Of a stretch of 64,000 nt of DNA, positions 18,375-26,960 are shown piece after piece. Location of the stretch: contig ONGA01000010.1 of the NCBI GenBank assembly GCA_900317285.1, forward strand, positions 1-64,000, written 5' to 3'. The DNA comes from an uncultured Bacteroidales bacterium (lineage in GTDB: Bacteria; Bacteroidota; Bacteroidia; Bacteroidales; P3). Both the position numbers and the translations under genes were made by a program. How positions within the stretch are numbered: position 1 is the stretch's first letter; every line of letters starts with the position of its first letter. Under the pieces are notes generated by a model that made no database searches, had not been told where the DNA came from, and saw only the letters and a program-made list of their open reading frames with translations.

Positions 18375-19751
18375 TTATTTGAGCAATGGTTCGGTGACGA
18401 TGGGGATGTCAATCACGATCTTCGGGTGGAACTTGATGTAGGCGCGAAGCTTCAGCATGTCGCTGCGTTTGATGGCGACAATCTTGCCGGCGGAGGTGTT
18501 CATGCGGAAGGAGACCTTCAGACCCTTGGTCTCTTTCAGCTGCTCAATCTTGCGTTGGCTCAGCGTTGCCGTCAGTTCCTTCACGGGCGAGAAGCCGGAG
18601 GACTCGTAGATGGTGTCGATCTGGCGGATGGAGTTGTCGAGGTTGCGGATGGTGTCAATCTCGAGGATGCGTGTCGGTGCCGGCGCGATGTTGGTGTCGC
18701 CGTTGAAGAGTTTGAACAGCAGGTTGTTGTTTGCGTCGAGGAAGCGCGCCTGCAACGACAGTTCGAGCGGGATGCCGTTTTCAGTGACGAGGGTGAAGGT
18801 GGCGTTTTTCACGTCCACGCTGGACTCCTCGCTGATCTGGCTGATGATGGAGTCGAGGTTGATGGAGCTCAGACCTTCGCCGATATCCAGGGTGTAGTCA
18901 TAGACCATGTTGGTGATGGAGACCTCGAAGGGCATGCGCACTTTGATTTTGGCCTTGTAGTCGAGCTGCATCATCTGCACGTTTCTGATAATCTGGCCGA
19001 TGGTGGAGTCGTTGACGGAGGTGGAACCGCCGATGATGGCCGAAGCCTTGATGCCGAGCATCAGGTGGAAGCTGACTCTCACCTGCTGGGGCTTGTCGTT
19101 GATGATGCTGGCCATGTCGAGTTCGTCGTACTGGGTCATGTGCCAGTTGGTCATGTCGTCGAATCCGATGGAGTCGACGATGGGGCGGTCGGGCGGGAAG
19201 AAGGGGCGCTCGGTGCCGCCGGCGTCGGTGTAGAACACCTGCGCGTTTTTGAAAGCTACCTTCAGGTCGTCGTTGGTAGTGGGGGTGTAGCCCGCCTGGT
19301 AGGTGCCTTTCACGCCCACGGAGAGGTCGACCCAGAGGTGGCCAATCCTGATGTGGTCGAGCATCTCGAGCTGGGAGAAGAAGTTGATGGGCACGGTCTG
19401 CGAGATGACGGTGTCTTTCCAGAGCCAGACGTCGGCGTCCTTGCGGGCGGGACGGTGGCGGAGGGCTTTTTTGGAGCCTGTGGCAGAGGAAGAGCCGCTG
19501 ATGGAGTCTTCGTAGACGAAGGTGATGACATCCGCGGTGTCGTCGATGTTGCCCTCGAAGGTGGTGCTCATTTTCGACAGGACGTCGTTGAGGTTCATCT
19601 GGCCGCTTGCCAGGGGGACGCCGAACTGCGGGTCGATTTCAGTTCTTACGTGGATGGGGTGCTTCAGCATCTCCAGGTCGTCGTCTTTGACGCACGACAC
19701 TGTGGCGAGCAACGCCGCACACATGGCGGCAAATAGTACCGTCTTTTTCAT
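18375..19751 (-). CDS. Putative lipoprotein of unknown function
   Basis: 458 residues. The N-terminus MKKTVLFAAMCAALLATVSC is a lipoprotein signal with lipobox TVSC, Cys20 being the lipidated residue; the acidic run VKDDD after it fits the lipoprotein export signal of Bacteroidota. The mature part is beta-rich, with repeated segments of the form VSxxxMLxI and NLDSIISQISEESSVDV, and no recognised catalytic motif. It is the first gene after the promoter at 19819 and is followed by the DUF5723 gene, suggesting joint work at the outer membrane. I do not recognise the family. Confidence 0.8.
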   Translation of the reverse strand: MKKTVLFAAMCAALLATVSCVKDDDLEMLKHPIHVRTEIDPQFGVPLASGQMNLNDVLSKMSTTFEGNIDDTADVITFVYEDSISGSSSATGSKKALRHRPARKDADVWLWKDTVISQTVPINFFSQLEMLDHIRIGHLWVDLSVGVKGTYQAGYTPTTNDDLKVAFKNAQVFYTDAGGTERPFFPPDRPIVDSIGFDDMTNWHMTQYDELDMASIINDKPQQVRVSFHLMLGIKASAIIGGSTSVNDSTIGQIIRNVQMMQLDYKAKIKVRMPFEVSITNMVYDYTLDIGEGLSSINLDSIISQISEESSVDVKNATFTLVTENGIPLELSLQARFLDANNNLLFKLFNGDTNIAPAPTRILEIDTIRNLDNSIRQIDTIYESSGFSPVKELTATLSQRKIEQLKETKGLKVSFRMNTSAGKIVAIKRSDMLKLRAYIKFHPKIVIDIPIVTEPLLK

Positions 19752-19818
19752 GGGTGTCTTATTTTTTTTCGTTTATATTCAATTGTTTATATATATATAT
19801 GGCGATATGTGCCAATTG

Positions 19819-19849
19819 CAAATATACGCTTTTTTTTGAACTGGCGCAA
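19819..19849 (-). promoter_or_regulatory. Promoter of the lipoprotein-DUF5723-der run
   Basis: On the minus strand TTG (19849-19847), 20 bases, then TATATTTG (19826-19819). The lipoprotein ATG is about 68 bases downstream. Genes from 19751 to 10907 are closely spaced on this strand, so the promoter may serve up to nine genes. Confidence 0.75.
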
Positions 19850-19946
19850 AAAAAAATGTGGTTTGGGGTTGTTTTGGGGTAAGTGGCTGGGTGTGTGGAG
19901 GGATGGGATGAAGGGTAGGAGAAAGTGGGACGAAATCCGTAAAAAA

Positions 19947-20034
19947 CGCCTCCTATGCTTGTACTACCATTCTCCTATACTTCTCCTTGGGTTCTCCTAT
20001 GATGCGTATATGATGCTTCTTAGTTGCTCCTATG
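19947..20034. repeat. 11-bp-period repeat array
   Basis: Eight consecutive 11-base units with loose consensus NNTCTCCTATG. Strong units end at 19957, 19979, 20001 and 20034; the units between are diverged but keep the period. It lies between the stop codon at 20053 and the promoter at 19849. Apart from these, I see nothing in the 301-base gap 19752-20052. Confidence 0.7.
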
Positions 20035-20052
20035 TCGGGGGTCGGGGCGGTT

Positions 20053-20826
20053 TCAGTCGCAGAGGACGTAGAGGTCGTCGCGGCGGTTGAGGAGGAGAAG
20101 GGGTTTGCCGGAGAGCAGCAGGCGCCGCTCGGGAGGGGGGAGGAGGAGGCTGGCGAGGTCGCGTTCGCGAGGGTCGGAGGTCTGTGCCAGGAAGAGGTCG
20201 GCGGGGAGGGTGACGGCATGGAGGTCGGGGTTGGAGAGCTGGTGTGTGCCTTCCATGGGGCAGGGGGTGTAGGGGATGTGCTGGGCGGTGAAGATTTTGT
20301 CGAGGTAGCGCATGTTGTTGCGGAAGCGTGAGAGGAGCGCCTGGTCGGTGTAGCGGTGGTGGAGGATGCGCACCTGTGTGCCCAGGAAGCGGGCGAAGTA
20401 GGAGGCCCAGATGAGTTTTTCTTTGCTTTCGCGCGAGTGGTCGAGGGTGAGCGAGAGGGAGGCGGTGGCCAGGGGGGAAGAGGGGCGGGAGGGCAGGACG
20501 AGGTAGGCGATGCGGCAGTCGCGGAAGGTGCGCAGGAGTGTCTTGGGTCGGGTGATGGAGGTGCGTGGCGCCGAGGGGTTGCAGAGTGCGAGTGCGAGGA
20601 TGCCGCCGAAGACCGTGGGGAGGCCGTCGATGGCTGTCTTCCAGTCGCCTTTCAGCGCCACGTAGGGCACGCCGTAGCTTCCTATCCAGCTGTCGGCACC
20701 GTCGCTGCAGGAGAGGAGTATGATTCCCTTGTGGAATCCCTCGGCAAGGGTTTTCGCTGCCGGAAGCAGTGTTTCGGCATCTTGCGGGGTTTCGGCGCAA
20801 AGTATGATGTGCTGGTCTTTTTTCAA
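20053..20826 (-). CDS. Hypothetical cytoplasmic protein, weakly UspA-like
   Basis: 257 residues, no signal peptide. It opens MKKDQHIILCAETPQDAETLLPAAKTLAEGF, a beta-alpha start like universal stress proteins. A central RESKEKLIWASYFARFLGTQVRILHHRYTD looks like the start of a second alpha/beta unit, so a two-domain UspA-like fold is possible. The ATP-binding G-xx-G-9x-G pattern is not clear, so the assignment is weak. The gene starts 10 bases after the T9SS cargo gene and is probably co-transcribed with it. Confidence 0.65.
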   Translation of the reverse strand: MKKDQHIILCAETPQDAETLLPAAKTLAEGFHKGIILLSCSDGADSWIGSYGVPYVALKGDWKTAIDGLPTVFGGILALALCNPSAPRTSITRPKTLLRTFRDCRIAYLVLPSRPSSPLATASLSLTLDHSRESKEKLIWASYFARFLGTQVRILHHRYTDQALLSRFRNNMRYLDKIFTAQHIPYTPCPMEGTHQLSNPDLHAVTLPADLFLAQTSDPRERDLASLLLPPPERRLLLSGKPLLLLNRRDDLYVLCD

Positions 20827-20836
20827 GTGGAGGTGT

Positions 20837-23800
20837 TTATCGGATGAGTGTTATGTCGCCTTTGAGGTCGTTTTCGACACCGTTGTGGCATCGGAGATGG
20901 CAGGTGTAGGTGTAGACGCCCGGGAGGCAGGGCTGGTTGCGGAAGGTGCCGTCCCAGCGGCAGCCTGAGGGGTCGGAGGAGGAGAATACGCATTCGCCCC
21001 AGCGGTTGAAGATGCTGATTTCCAATTCGGAGAGGATGTCGTTGGTGAGGTCGAGGAAGTCGTTGATGCCGTCGCCGTTGGGGGTGAAGGCGTTGGGGAT
21101 GACGAAGTCGGGTTCGCCGCAGTGGATGACTTTGGTGCTGATAAGGAGCGAGTCGGCGGCGGTGCATCCGTCGGAGGGCGAGGAGGCGACGACGCGGTAG
21201 AGGGTCAGGGTGTCGGCGGGAGTGGCGACGGGGGCCTGGCTGGCGGGGTTGTCGAGATCGGCGGCGGGGCTCCAGAGGTAGGTGATGCCGTCCACCTCAC
21301 GTTCGAGGTCGGCATGGAGGCGCACGCTCTCGCCCAGGTAGATGTGGTAGCTTTCGGCCCAGGCATGGAGGCTGTCGAGGAGGTGGTTGCGGAGGATGCG
21401 GGTGGTGTCGCTCTGCGGGCAGCCGAGGTTGACGAAGTGAGTGATGTGGATGCCCTCGCAGAGGCTGTCGACGATGGTGTCGCGAGGCGGCACTTCGGGT
21501 ATGGCGCTGAGATTGTAGGTGATATGCACCCATCCCAGACAACTGTCGGAGCAGAGCGGGGAGGAGACCTGCTTGGTGTAGAGCGGCAGCGGCGGGTCGT
21601 CGAACAACACTTCCTGCTCGGTGGAGCAGCCGTAGCCGGAGAATGTGACGAGGTAGCGGGTGTCGGGGCCGAGGCTGTCGAAGGTGACGGTGCGTCCTGT
21701 GCGTGTCATGGGTGCCGGCGGGACGATGGAAACGCTCACGCTGTCAGGGTCGCTGTCGGCATTGATGAGGAAGGTGGCACTGCCGTCGTGGTAGCCCCTG
21801 CAGGAAATGGAGGTGGGCTGCCAGGAGTCTATCAGCTGGTAGCTGAAGAGCTTGAAGGTGTCGACTTCGCTGCATCCTGTGGCGGAGATGCGGAGGAGAT
21901 AGGTGCCCGGCTGGTCGACCCAGGGGTTTGCCAGAGAGGGGTCGCTGACGCCGGGGGTGAGCCACTGGTAGGTGGCGCCAATCTGGGGCTGGAGCCCTAT
22001 CTGCACGCTGTTGCCGTTGCAGACGGAGTAGGAGAAGCCGCCGGGGTTGCCGATGACATGCAGGGTGTGCTGCTGGGTGTCGGAGGCGGCGCAACCGTAG
22101 TCCATATAGGCGACGAGGGTGACGGTGTAGATGCCGCCGACGGCATAGGTGTGGGAGGGGTTGGCGAGGGTGGAGGTGGTGCCGTCGCCGAAGTCCCAGA
22201 AGAAGGAGGTGCCGCGTCCGGTGTTCTGGAACTGGACGTTATAGGGGGCGCATCCCGCCGTGGGAGGGATGAATTCCGCCACGGGGAAGTCGTTGGTGAC
22301 GTTGAATCGGAAGAGGGCGTTGTTGCAGTTGCTGGAGCGGTTGCTGTTGCTCCATGCCTCGGCGGTGGTGGGGAAGCCGTTGTAGCCGCCACAGGAGGCG
22401 CAGACCGACTGGTAGAGTGTGCCCAGGCGGTCGAAGCGCGAGGTGCCGCCGTCGACATGGTCGCCGCCGCCGCGGGAGTTGGCGTTGTCGTGCATTTCGC
22501 CGAAGAAGGTGGCATAGTCGAGGTTGTTGGCGTCGCGGTCGATGCTGATGATGTAGAAGTCCTGTCCGTCGGTGGTGTCGCTATAGGCGTTGGCGGAGGT
22601 CTCCATGCCGGTGGTACCGAGGGTGTTCCACGTTGTCATGTAGGGCACGAAATCGCGACCCCAGCCGGCAGCATAGACGCGGTTGCAGATGTCGGCGGCA
22701 AAGGCGGTGGGGGAGAGGTTGACGCGTCCCGGGGTGCCAAAGAGGGTGCTCCACACCCGCGAGGAGAGGTCGGGGGCGAGGCGCGCCAGCAGCATGCCGC
22801 TGTTGAAGACACTGTATCCGGCATTGTAAATCATGCTGTTGCCGCTGAGGCTCTGTCCGAAAAGGAAGACCTCGTCGTGGCGGCCGGTGCGGACGAAGTA
22901 GAGTTGGTCGTAGGCGTCGCCACCCATGTAGGTGGAGGCCAGGAGCCGGTTGCCGGAATAGGAGATTTTGCAGACGAAGCCGTCGGCGGAGCCGCCGCCA
23001 TAGGAACGTTGGAAGCCGCTGCCGGTGACAGGGAAGTCCCCGCTGTTGGTGCCGCCGCAGACAAGGAGGTTGTAGGCGGAATCTACGTCGATGGAATAGA
23101 CGGCATCGTCGTGGCTGCCCCCCAGATAGGTGCTCCAGAGGAGGTTGCGGAGGTTGTGGTCGAGCTTGAAGACCACGCCGTCCTGCCTGCCGCCGTTAGT
23201 GGACTGCACGCAGCCGCCGGTGACGGGGAAGTCGGCGCTCATGGTGGTGGTGCCGACGTAGATGTTGTTGATGTTGTCGGTGATAATCTCGCCGCGGGCG
23301 CCGTCGCCATAATTATAGTAAAGGGAGTCGTTGCCGCCCATGAGTACGAGGAGGTCGTTGTTGTATTCGTTGCGGAAGTTGAGGCCGTCGTTGCCCGCAC
23401 CGCCGATGTAGGTGGATGCAAGGAGCTGTGCGCCGTCGGCGGAGAGGCGCGAGACGAAGAGGTCGCTGCCGTTGCCGTAGCCGATATCGGGGGACTCATA
23501 GTAGAGTACAGGTCCTCCGGCATGTGCGGTCTGGTAAGCTCCCGCGGTGACGGGGAAGTTCTGCGAGCCTGTGGTGCCGAGGATGATGAGCTCGTCGAAA
23601 CTGTTGACGAAGAGGCTGTGGGGCATGTCGGCGGAGGTGCCGCCGAGGTAGGTGGCGTAGAGGCGGTTCTGCCCGATGGTGTCGAACTTGAAGATGCCTA
23701 TGTCCACGCTGCCGCCGATGGTCGGCTGGTAGGCGCCTGTGGAGACGGGATAGCCGATGTTGAACACCAGGCCTGCGGTGTAGGCGTTCTTGTGCGAGTC

Positions 23801-24589
23801 GTAGGCGGCGGTGGTGCCCCAGTTGTCGGCAGTGGAACCGGTGTAGGTGGAGAAGATGAGCACGGGGTCGATGACAAGCTCACGACCATGATCGTAGTCG
23901 TCAAGATGGATGGTGACGGTGTTGCCGGAGAGTTGCCAGCGGCTGCCGACCTCCACTTCTTTTCCGTCAACCATTTGGAAGACATAGGGTTTCATCTCCA
24001 TGACGGTGCGGACGGAGGTGTGCACCTGAAGGCTTCCGTCACGGGAGATGTTGAGCTTGTCGGCACCTTCATAGTGGATGGCTATCTGCGAGGCATCGGC
24101 ATTGGGGCTTACGATGAAGTTGTACTTCATGGCGAGGGTGCCACCATAGATTTCGAGGGCGATGCCGGGATAGAGGTTGTCGTAACGCACAGAGCCGTAG
24201 GAGTGTACGTTTGATTTCCAACGGGCTGGATTGTTGCCGAGAAAAAAGTTGTTGTAGCCAGGCAGGAGGTTGTCGCCAGAGGGGGTGACGGGAGTGGCAC
24301 CGCTGAAGGTCATGCGGTAGGCGTGGTATCGGGGCTGCGAGAGGAACGGTGCGGGATGGGGTATGGGGTCGCGCAATGCCACGGTGATGGCGTCGGACTC
24401 GAGAAAAATCGCCGCGTTGTGCAGCTGTGCCTCGAAACGTACCTGCATATCCCACTGCCCGAGATTCTCAATAAACGCCACCTGCGTGCCAGCCCCGAGG
24501 GTGTCACGCTGCTCCTTGGCTGTTGCATAGAGGTTGAAAAACAGCACGGTAAGGAGTATGACGAATGGTTTTGCCCACTGACGCGTCAT
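20837..24589 (-). CDS. Large T9SS type B secreted protein (SBBP and PKD domains, gliding-motility CTD)
   Basis: 1250 residues from ATG 24589. A TTG further up (24616) falls in the promoter -7 box, so it cannot be the start. Order: signal peptide (about 1-24); a DUF7948-like domain opening FIENLGQWDMQVRFEA (about 40-255); beta-propeller SBBP-type repeats with YLGGTS, YIGGAG, YLGGSHDDAVYS and YMGGDAYD (about 270-700); a PKD domain (FFWDFGDGTTS, about 780-860); Ig-like segments; and a C-terminal type B sorting domain (IPNAFTPNGDGINDFL...IFNRWGECVF...WDGTF...GVYTY, last 85 residues). Probably exported by type IX secretion and displayed on the cell surface. Confidence 0.93.
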   Translation of the reverse strand: MTRQWAKPFVILLTVLFFNLYATAKEQRDTLGAGTQVAFIENLGQWDMQVRFEAQLHNAAIFLESDAITVALRDPIPHPAPFLSQPRYHAYRMTFSGATPVTPSGDNLLPGYNNFFLGNNPARWKSNVHSYGSVRYDNLYPGIALEIYGGTLAMKYNFIVSPNADASQIAIHYEGADKLNISRDGSLQVHTSVRTVMEMKPYVFQMVDGKEVEVGSRWQLSGNTVTIHLDDYDHGRELVIDPVLIFSTYTGSTADNWGTTAAYDSHKNAYTAGLVFNIGYPVSTGAYQPTIGGSVDIGIFKFDTIGQNRLYATYLGGTSADMPHSLFVNSFDELIILGTTGSQNFPVTAGAYQTAHAGGPVLYYESPDIGYGNGSDLFVSRLSADGAQLLASTYIGGAGNDGLNFRNEYNNDLLVLMGGNDSLYYNYGDGARGEIITDNINNIYVGTTTMSADFPVTGGCVQSTNGGRQDGVVFKLDHNLRNLLWSTYLGGSHDDAVYSIDVDSAYNLLVCGGTNSGDFPVTGSGFQRSYGGGSADGFVCKISYSGNRLLASTYMGGDAYDQLYFVRTGRHDEVFLFGQSLSGNSMIYNAGYSVFNSGMLLARLAPDLSSRVWSTLFGTPGRVNLSPTAFAADICNRVYAAGWGRDFVPYMTTWNTLGTTGMETSANAYSDTTDGQDFYIISIDRDANNLDYATFFGEMHDNANSRGGGDHVDGGTSRFDRLGTLYQSVCASCGGYNGFPTTAEAWSNSNRSSNCNNALFRFNVTNDFPVAEFIPPTAGCAPYNVQFQNTGRGTSFFWDFGDGTTSTLANPSHTYAVGGIYTVTLVAYMDYGCAASDTQQHTLHVIGNPGGFSYSVCNGNSVQIGLQPQIGATYQWLTPGVSDPSLANPWVDQPGTYLLRISATGCSEVDTFKLFSYQLIDSWQPTSISCRGYHDGSATFLINADSDPDSVSVSIVPPAPMTRTGRTVTFDSLGPDTRYLVTFSGYGCSTEQEVLFDDPPLPLYTKQVSSPLCSDSCLGWVHITYNLSAIPEVPPRDTIVDSLCEGIHITHFVNLGCPQSDTTRILRNHLLDSLHAWAESYHIYLGESVRLHADLEREVDGITYLWSPAADLDNPASQAPVATPADTLTLYRVVASSPSDGCTAADSLLISTKVIHCGEPDFVIPNAFTPNGDGINDFLDLTNDILSELEISIFNRWGECVFSSSDPSGCRWDGTFRNQPCLPGVYTYTCHLRCHNGVENDLKGDITLIR

Positions 24590-24613
24590 GAGAACAGTCT
24601 TCTTTTCCGAATG

Positions 24614-24621
24614 CAAAAATA
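24614..24621 (-). promoter_or_regulatory. -7 box upstream of the T9SS cargo gene
   Basis: TATTTTTG on the minus strand (24621-24614), 24 bases before ATG 24589. The -33 region has no clear TTG. It fixes the start of the gene because it overlaps an upstream in-frame TTG. Confidence 0.6.
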
Positions 24622-24653
24622 CGCTTTTTTTTTGAATTGGAGAAATAATAATG

Positions 24654-24682
24654 AAAAGAGAGGGCTGATTATCAGTCCTCTC
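24654..24682 (-). terminator. Terminator of the tRNA-Arg transcript
   Basis: On the minus strand a stem GAGAGGACTGAT / ATCAGCCCTCTC (24682-24658, one G-T pair), followed by TTTTCATTATTATT. It begins 8 bases beyond the 3' end of the tRNA. Confidence 0.7.
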
Positions 24683-24689
24683 TTCTGTG

Positions 24690-24763
24690 TGACTCCTGCA
24701 GGATTCAAACCTGCAACCTTCTGATCCGTAGTCAGATGCTCTATTCAGTTGAGCTAAGGAGCC
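24690..24763 (-). tRNA. tRNA-Arg (anticodon ACG)
   Basis: 74 bases on the minus strand. The acceptor stem GGCTCCT / AGGAGTC pairs fully with one G-T, with discriminator A. D arm AGCTCAACTGAATAGAGC. Anticodon stem TCTGA / TCAGA with the 7-base loop CTACGGA, anticodon ACG (read as ICG). T arm GCAGG-TTTGAAT-CCTGC. CCA is not encoded. The promoter is at 24808-24839 and a terminator follows. Confidence 0.96.
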
Positions 24764-24807
24764 ATCCTAACCTTAAAATCACATGCTTTTCTCTCTGAAA
24801 GCGGGTG

Positions 24808-24839
24808 CAAAAGTACGCACTTTTTGGATACTGACCAAA
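24808..24839 (-). promoter_or_regulatory. Promoter of tRNA-Arg
   Basis: Minus strand TTTG (24839-24836), 20 bases, then TACTTTTG (24815-24808); the tRNA 5' end is 45 bases downstream. In the rest of the 24764-24927 stretch I see only AT-rich sequence. Confidence 0.7.
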
Positions 24840-24927
24840 TTTTTTTTTACCAAAATTTCAAGTATCTTTACTTGTGTTTGATTTGCAGATTATTAGGCGT
24901 TGAATTTTTTTGAATATTTTTTCCAGA

Positions 24928-25449
24928 TTATTGAATAATGCCGTATACTTCGCGGTAAAGAAGGTCGCGAATTTCGGAAAATTCGTCATCGTCGAGCTCA
25001 TATTTCGACATGATAATCATTGGAACTTCGAGGCCGCCTTTGCGGTAGGGGGGCTGGATGTAGTTTTGCGGGTTGCAGAAAAGGCCCATGCTGGCGTAGA
25101 ACTCGATGCGGTGTTCAGCCTCTTCGTTGACCGGGGTCTCCACCTCGAGCACGACCTGCTCGGTCTGCTGGGAGAGGAAGTTGAGGAAGGCTGCTTTGCC
25201 GAGGCCCTGGTTGCGGAGTTCTTCGTCGATGGCGAAGTGCTCGATGTAGACGAGGTCGTTGAATGTCCAGTAGGTGAGGATGCCTACCGGTTCGTCGCCA
25301 TTTTCGGCCACGAGGAAATGGAATTTGCCGGCATCTCTGTGCCGGAGACTAGAGAAGGGGGGGCGCTCCTCTTCGGGGAACGCCTCTTCGAACAGGCTTT
25401 GAGCAAAGTGCGGATGGTCGCTTTCTGCTAATGTTTTAAATGTAATCAT
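24928..25449 (-). CDS. GNAT family N-acetyltransferase
   Basis: 173 residues, cytoplasmic. The acetyl-CoA-binding signature is DEELRNQGLGKAAFLNFL (about residues 75-92), a Q/R-x-x-G-x-G/A variant; the preceding strand VYIEHFAIDEEL and the C-terminal HRIEFYASMGLF also fit the fold. The acceptor substrate is unknown. It is the last gene of a four-gene minus-strand run (glycosyltransferase, sigma factor, barrel protein, this gene), with 3 bases to the gene before. Confidence 0.88.
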   Translation of the reverse strand: MITFKTLAESDHPHFAQSLFEEAFPEEERPPFSSLRHRDAGKFHFLVAENGDEPVGILTYWTFNDLVYIEHFAIDEELRNQGLGKAAFLNFLSQQTEQVVLEVETPVNEEAEHRIEFYASMGLFCNPQNYIQPPYRKGGLEVPMIIMSKYELDDDEFSEIRDLLYREVYGIIQ

Positions 25450-25452
25450 TTA

Positions 25453-26346
25453 TTATAAAAAGCTAAAATTGTTGATTTCCAAACGGAGGTCGAGACAGTG
25501 GTGCCACCCCATGGCGGAGTAGCCTTTGAGGGTGGTTTGGGAGTGGTAGCAAGTGTAGCCGAGTTTGACGGCGCCGACGCCGCTGACGCGATAGCCGAGG
25601 TAGCCCGACATGAAGACGCCGCAGCCTATGCCGCCCTGGTTTACGTAGTCGTATTCAGCAATGCCGTGATAGGGTTGCTGCCCGTTCCAAACGTCGAGGA
25701 TGGACCAGGTTGCGCCCTTGATGTCCATCAAGTTCTTGGTTACTTTGGTGTTGTTGACGCTGGCGCCCAGGTTGAGTTCGAGGCAGAGCAAGTCGCTGAG
25801 GTCGACGGTTTTGCTGATGGCGAAGTCGATGTTGATACGGCTTTCTGTGCCGAGCATGCCGCAGCGGATGTAGCGGTCCTGTGTGAGGACGACGGCAGAG
25901 TTGTCGCTGTAGAGATTGAATGCGCCTACGGCCTGCAGCTTGGCGATGTTGAAGCGGAGCAGCCAGCCGAAGCCGCTGGCATACTCGTAGCGTATGCCGA
26001 GCCCCACCTGGTAGGTTGCCTTGTAGTACATGTCGGGATATTCCGCCACCTTGAGGTCGTTGTAGGTGCCGATGGAGGAGCTGATGCAGCCCTCGTTCTT
26101 GAGGTGATCCCATATGGCTTGACCGTCGCGTGGACTGTGGAGGACACGCTCGATGGTGTTGGCGTTGCCGTCGCGGCCGGAATAGAAGTTGGCAGAATAG
26201 TCGTCGGCCCAGAGGGCGCCGATGTTTACGAAGACGGACAATCCGGTGTTGTCGGATGCCGTCGTGCGCCTTGGAACGCCGTCGTCGTCGGCCATAGCCG
26301 ATGCGGCGAGCATCAACAGTGCCACCAGGGCGCTGATGTGCTTCAT
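25453..26346 (-). CDS. Predicted outer-membrane or periplasmic beta-rich protein
   Basis: 297 residues from ATG 26346; the frame stays open further up, but that part is a shadow of the sigma factor gene. A signal peptide MKHISALVALLMLAASAMA is followed by an acidic linker and strands with alternating aromatic residues (YYKATYQVGLGIRYEYASGFGWLLRF). It ends in HHCLDLRLEINNFSFL with a terminal aromatic-hydrophobic pattern, as in PorT- or OmpA-like small barrels. The ATG overlaps the sigma factor stop (ATGA), so production is coupled to it. Function unknown; possibly sensed by or a target of that sigma factor. Confidence 0.8.
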   Translation of the reverse strand: MKHISALVALLMLAASAMADDDGVPRRTTASDNTGLSVFVNIGALWADDYSANFYSGRDGNANTIERVLHSPRDGQAIWDHLKNEGCISSSIGTYNDLKVAEYPDMYYKATYQVGLGIRYEYASGFGWLLRFNIAKLQAVGAFNLYSDNSAVVLTQDRYIRCGMLGTESRINIDFAISKTVDLSDLLCLELNLGASVNNTKVTKNLMDIKGATWSILDVWNGQQPYHGIAEYDYVNQGGIGCGVFMSGYLGYRVSGVGAVKLGYTCYHSQTTLKGYSAMGWHHCLDLRLEINNFSFL

Positions 26347-26951
26347 ACGATGCCTCCTTTCTCCTTCACGATGGCGGCAAGCAGGGCTTTGGCGCGCATG
26401 AGGCGCACTTTGACGGTGCCCATGGGGATGTGCATGCGCTCGGCGATTTCCTCGTAGGAGAGGTCGTCGTAGTAGCGCATTTCTATCATCTGCCGGTAGG
26501 GTTCTTTCAGCTGCATGACCACCTGTTTCAGAGCCTCGTCGCGCTGACGGCGGATGAGAGTCTCTTCGGGGTTGGGCTGGTTGGAGGGGATTTGGTATTC
26601 GATGAAGTCGTTGTCCGAGGTGCGCTGTATGTCGCTGAGCGACACGGTGTCGACCTTGCGTTTGCGGAGGTGGTCGATGTAGGTGTTGACGCCGATGCTG
26701 AAGAGCCAGGAGCTGAAGGTGCCTGTGGGGGCGTAGCGGTGGAGTTGGAGGAAGGCCTTGCTGAAGGTTTCGATGGTGAGGTCGGCAGCCGTGGTGGTGT
26801 TGCGTGTCATGCGCAGAAGCAAGAGGTAGAGTGGCTCGCGGTACGACGCCATGAGGTCGGCATAGGCCTTGTGGCTGCCGTTGTCGCGGGCGTCGCACAC
26901 CAGCTTGTAGTCAAGCTGTGTCCGCTCGTTTTTTGCCGTGCTTGCTTCCAT
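26343..26951 (-). CDS. ECF-type RNA polymerase sigma factor
   Basis: 202 residues. Region 2 spans about 30-100 (YADLMASYREPLYLLLLRMTRN...LTIETFSKAFLQL...FSSWLFSIGVNTYIDHLRKRK), where the aromatic and basic residues engage the -10 region. Region 4 is at about 140-198 (LKQVVMQLKEPYRQMIEMRYYDDLSYEEIAERMHIPMGTVKVRLMRAKALL), a helix-turn-helix. The length is slightly above typical ECF because of a longer linker. No anti-sigma gene is adjacent; instead it is coupled to a beta-rich exported protein (4-base overlap). It lies 9 bases after the glycosyltransferase gene. Confidence 0.93.
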   Translation of the reverse strand: MEASTAKNERTQLDYKLVCDARDNGSHKAYADLMASYREPLYLLLLRMTRNTTTAADLTIETFSKAFLQLHRYAPTGTFSSWLFSIGVNTYIDHLRKRKVDTVSLSDIQRTSDNDFIEYQIPSNQPNPEETLIRRQRDEALKQVVMQLKEPYRQMIEMRYYDDLSYEEIAERMHIPMGTVKVRLMRAKALLAAIVKEKGGIV

Positions 26952-26960
26952 TTTACAGCG

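Noticed and set aside
21122-24214. A 1030-codon open frame opposite the T9SS cargo gene
   Set aside because: Repetitive Val/Gly/Asp/Glu composition and no recognisable start or domain; the minus-strand gene is certain.
26347-26898. N-terminal extension of the beta-rich protein into the sigma factor gene
   Set aside because: The extension reads Arg/Pro/His-rich in an alternate frame of the sigma gene. The signal peptide begins at ATG 26346.
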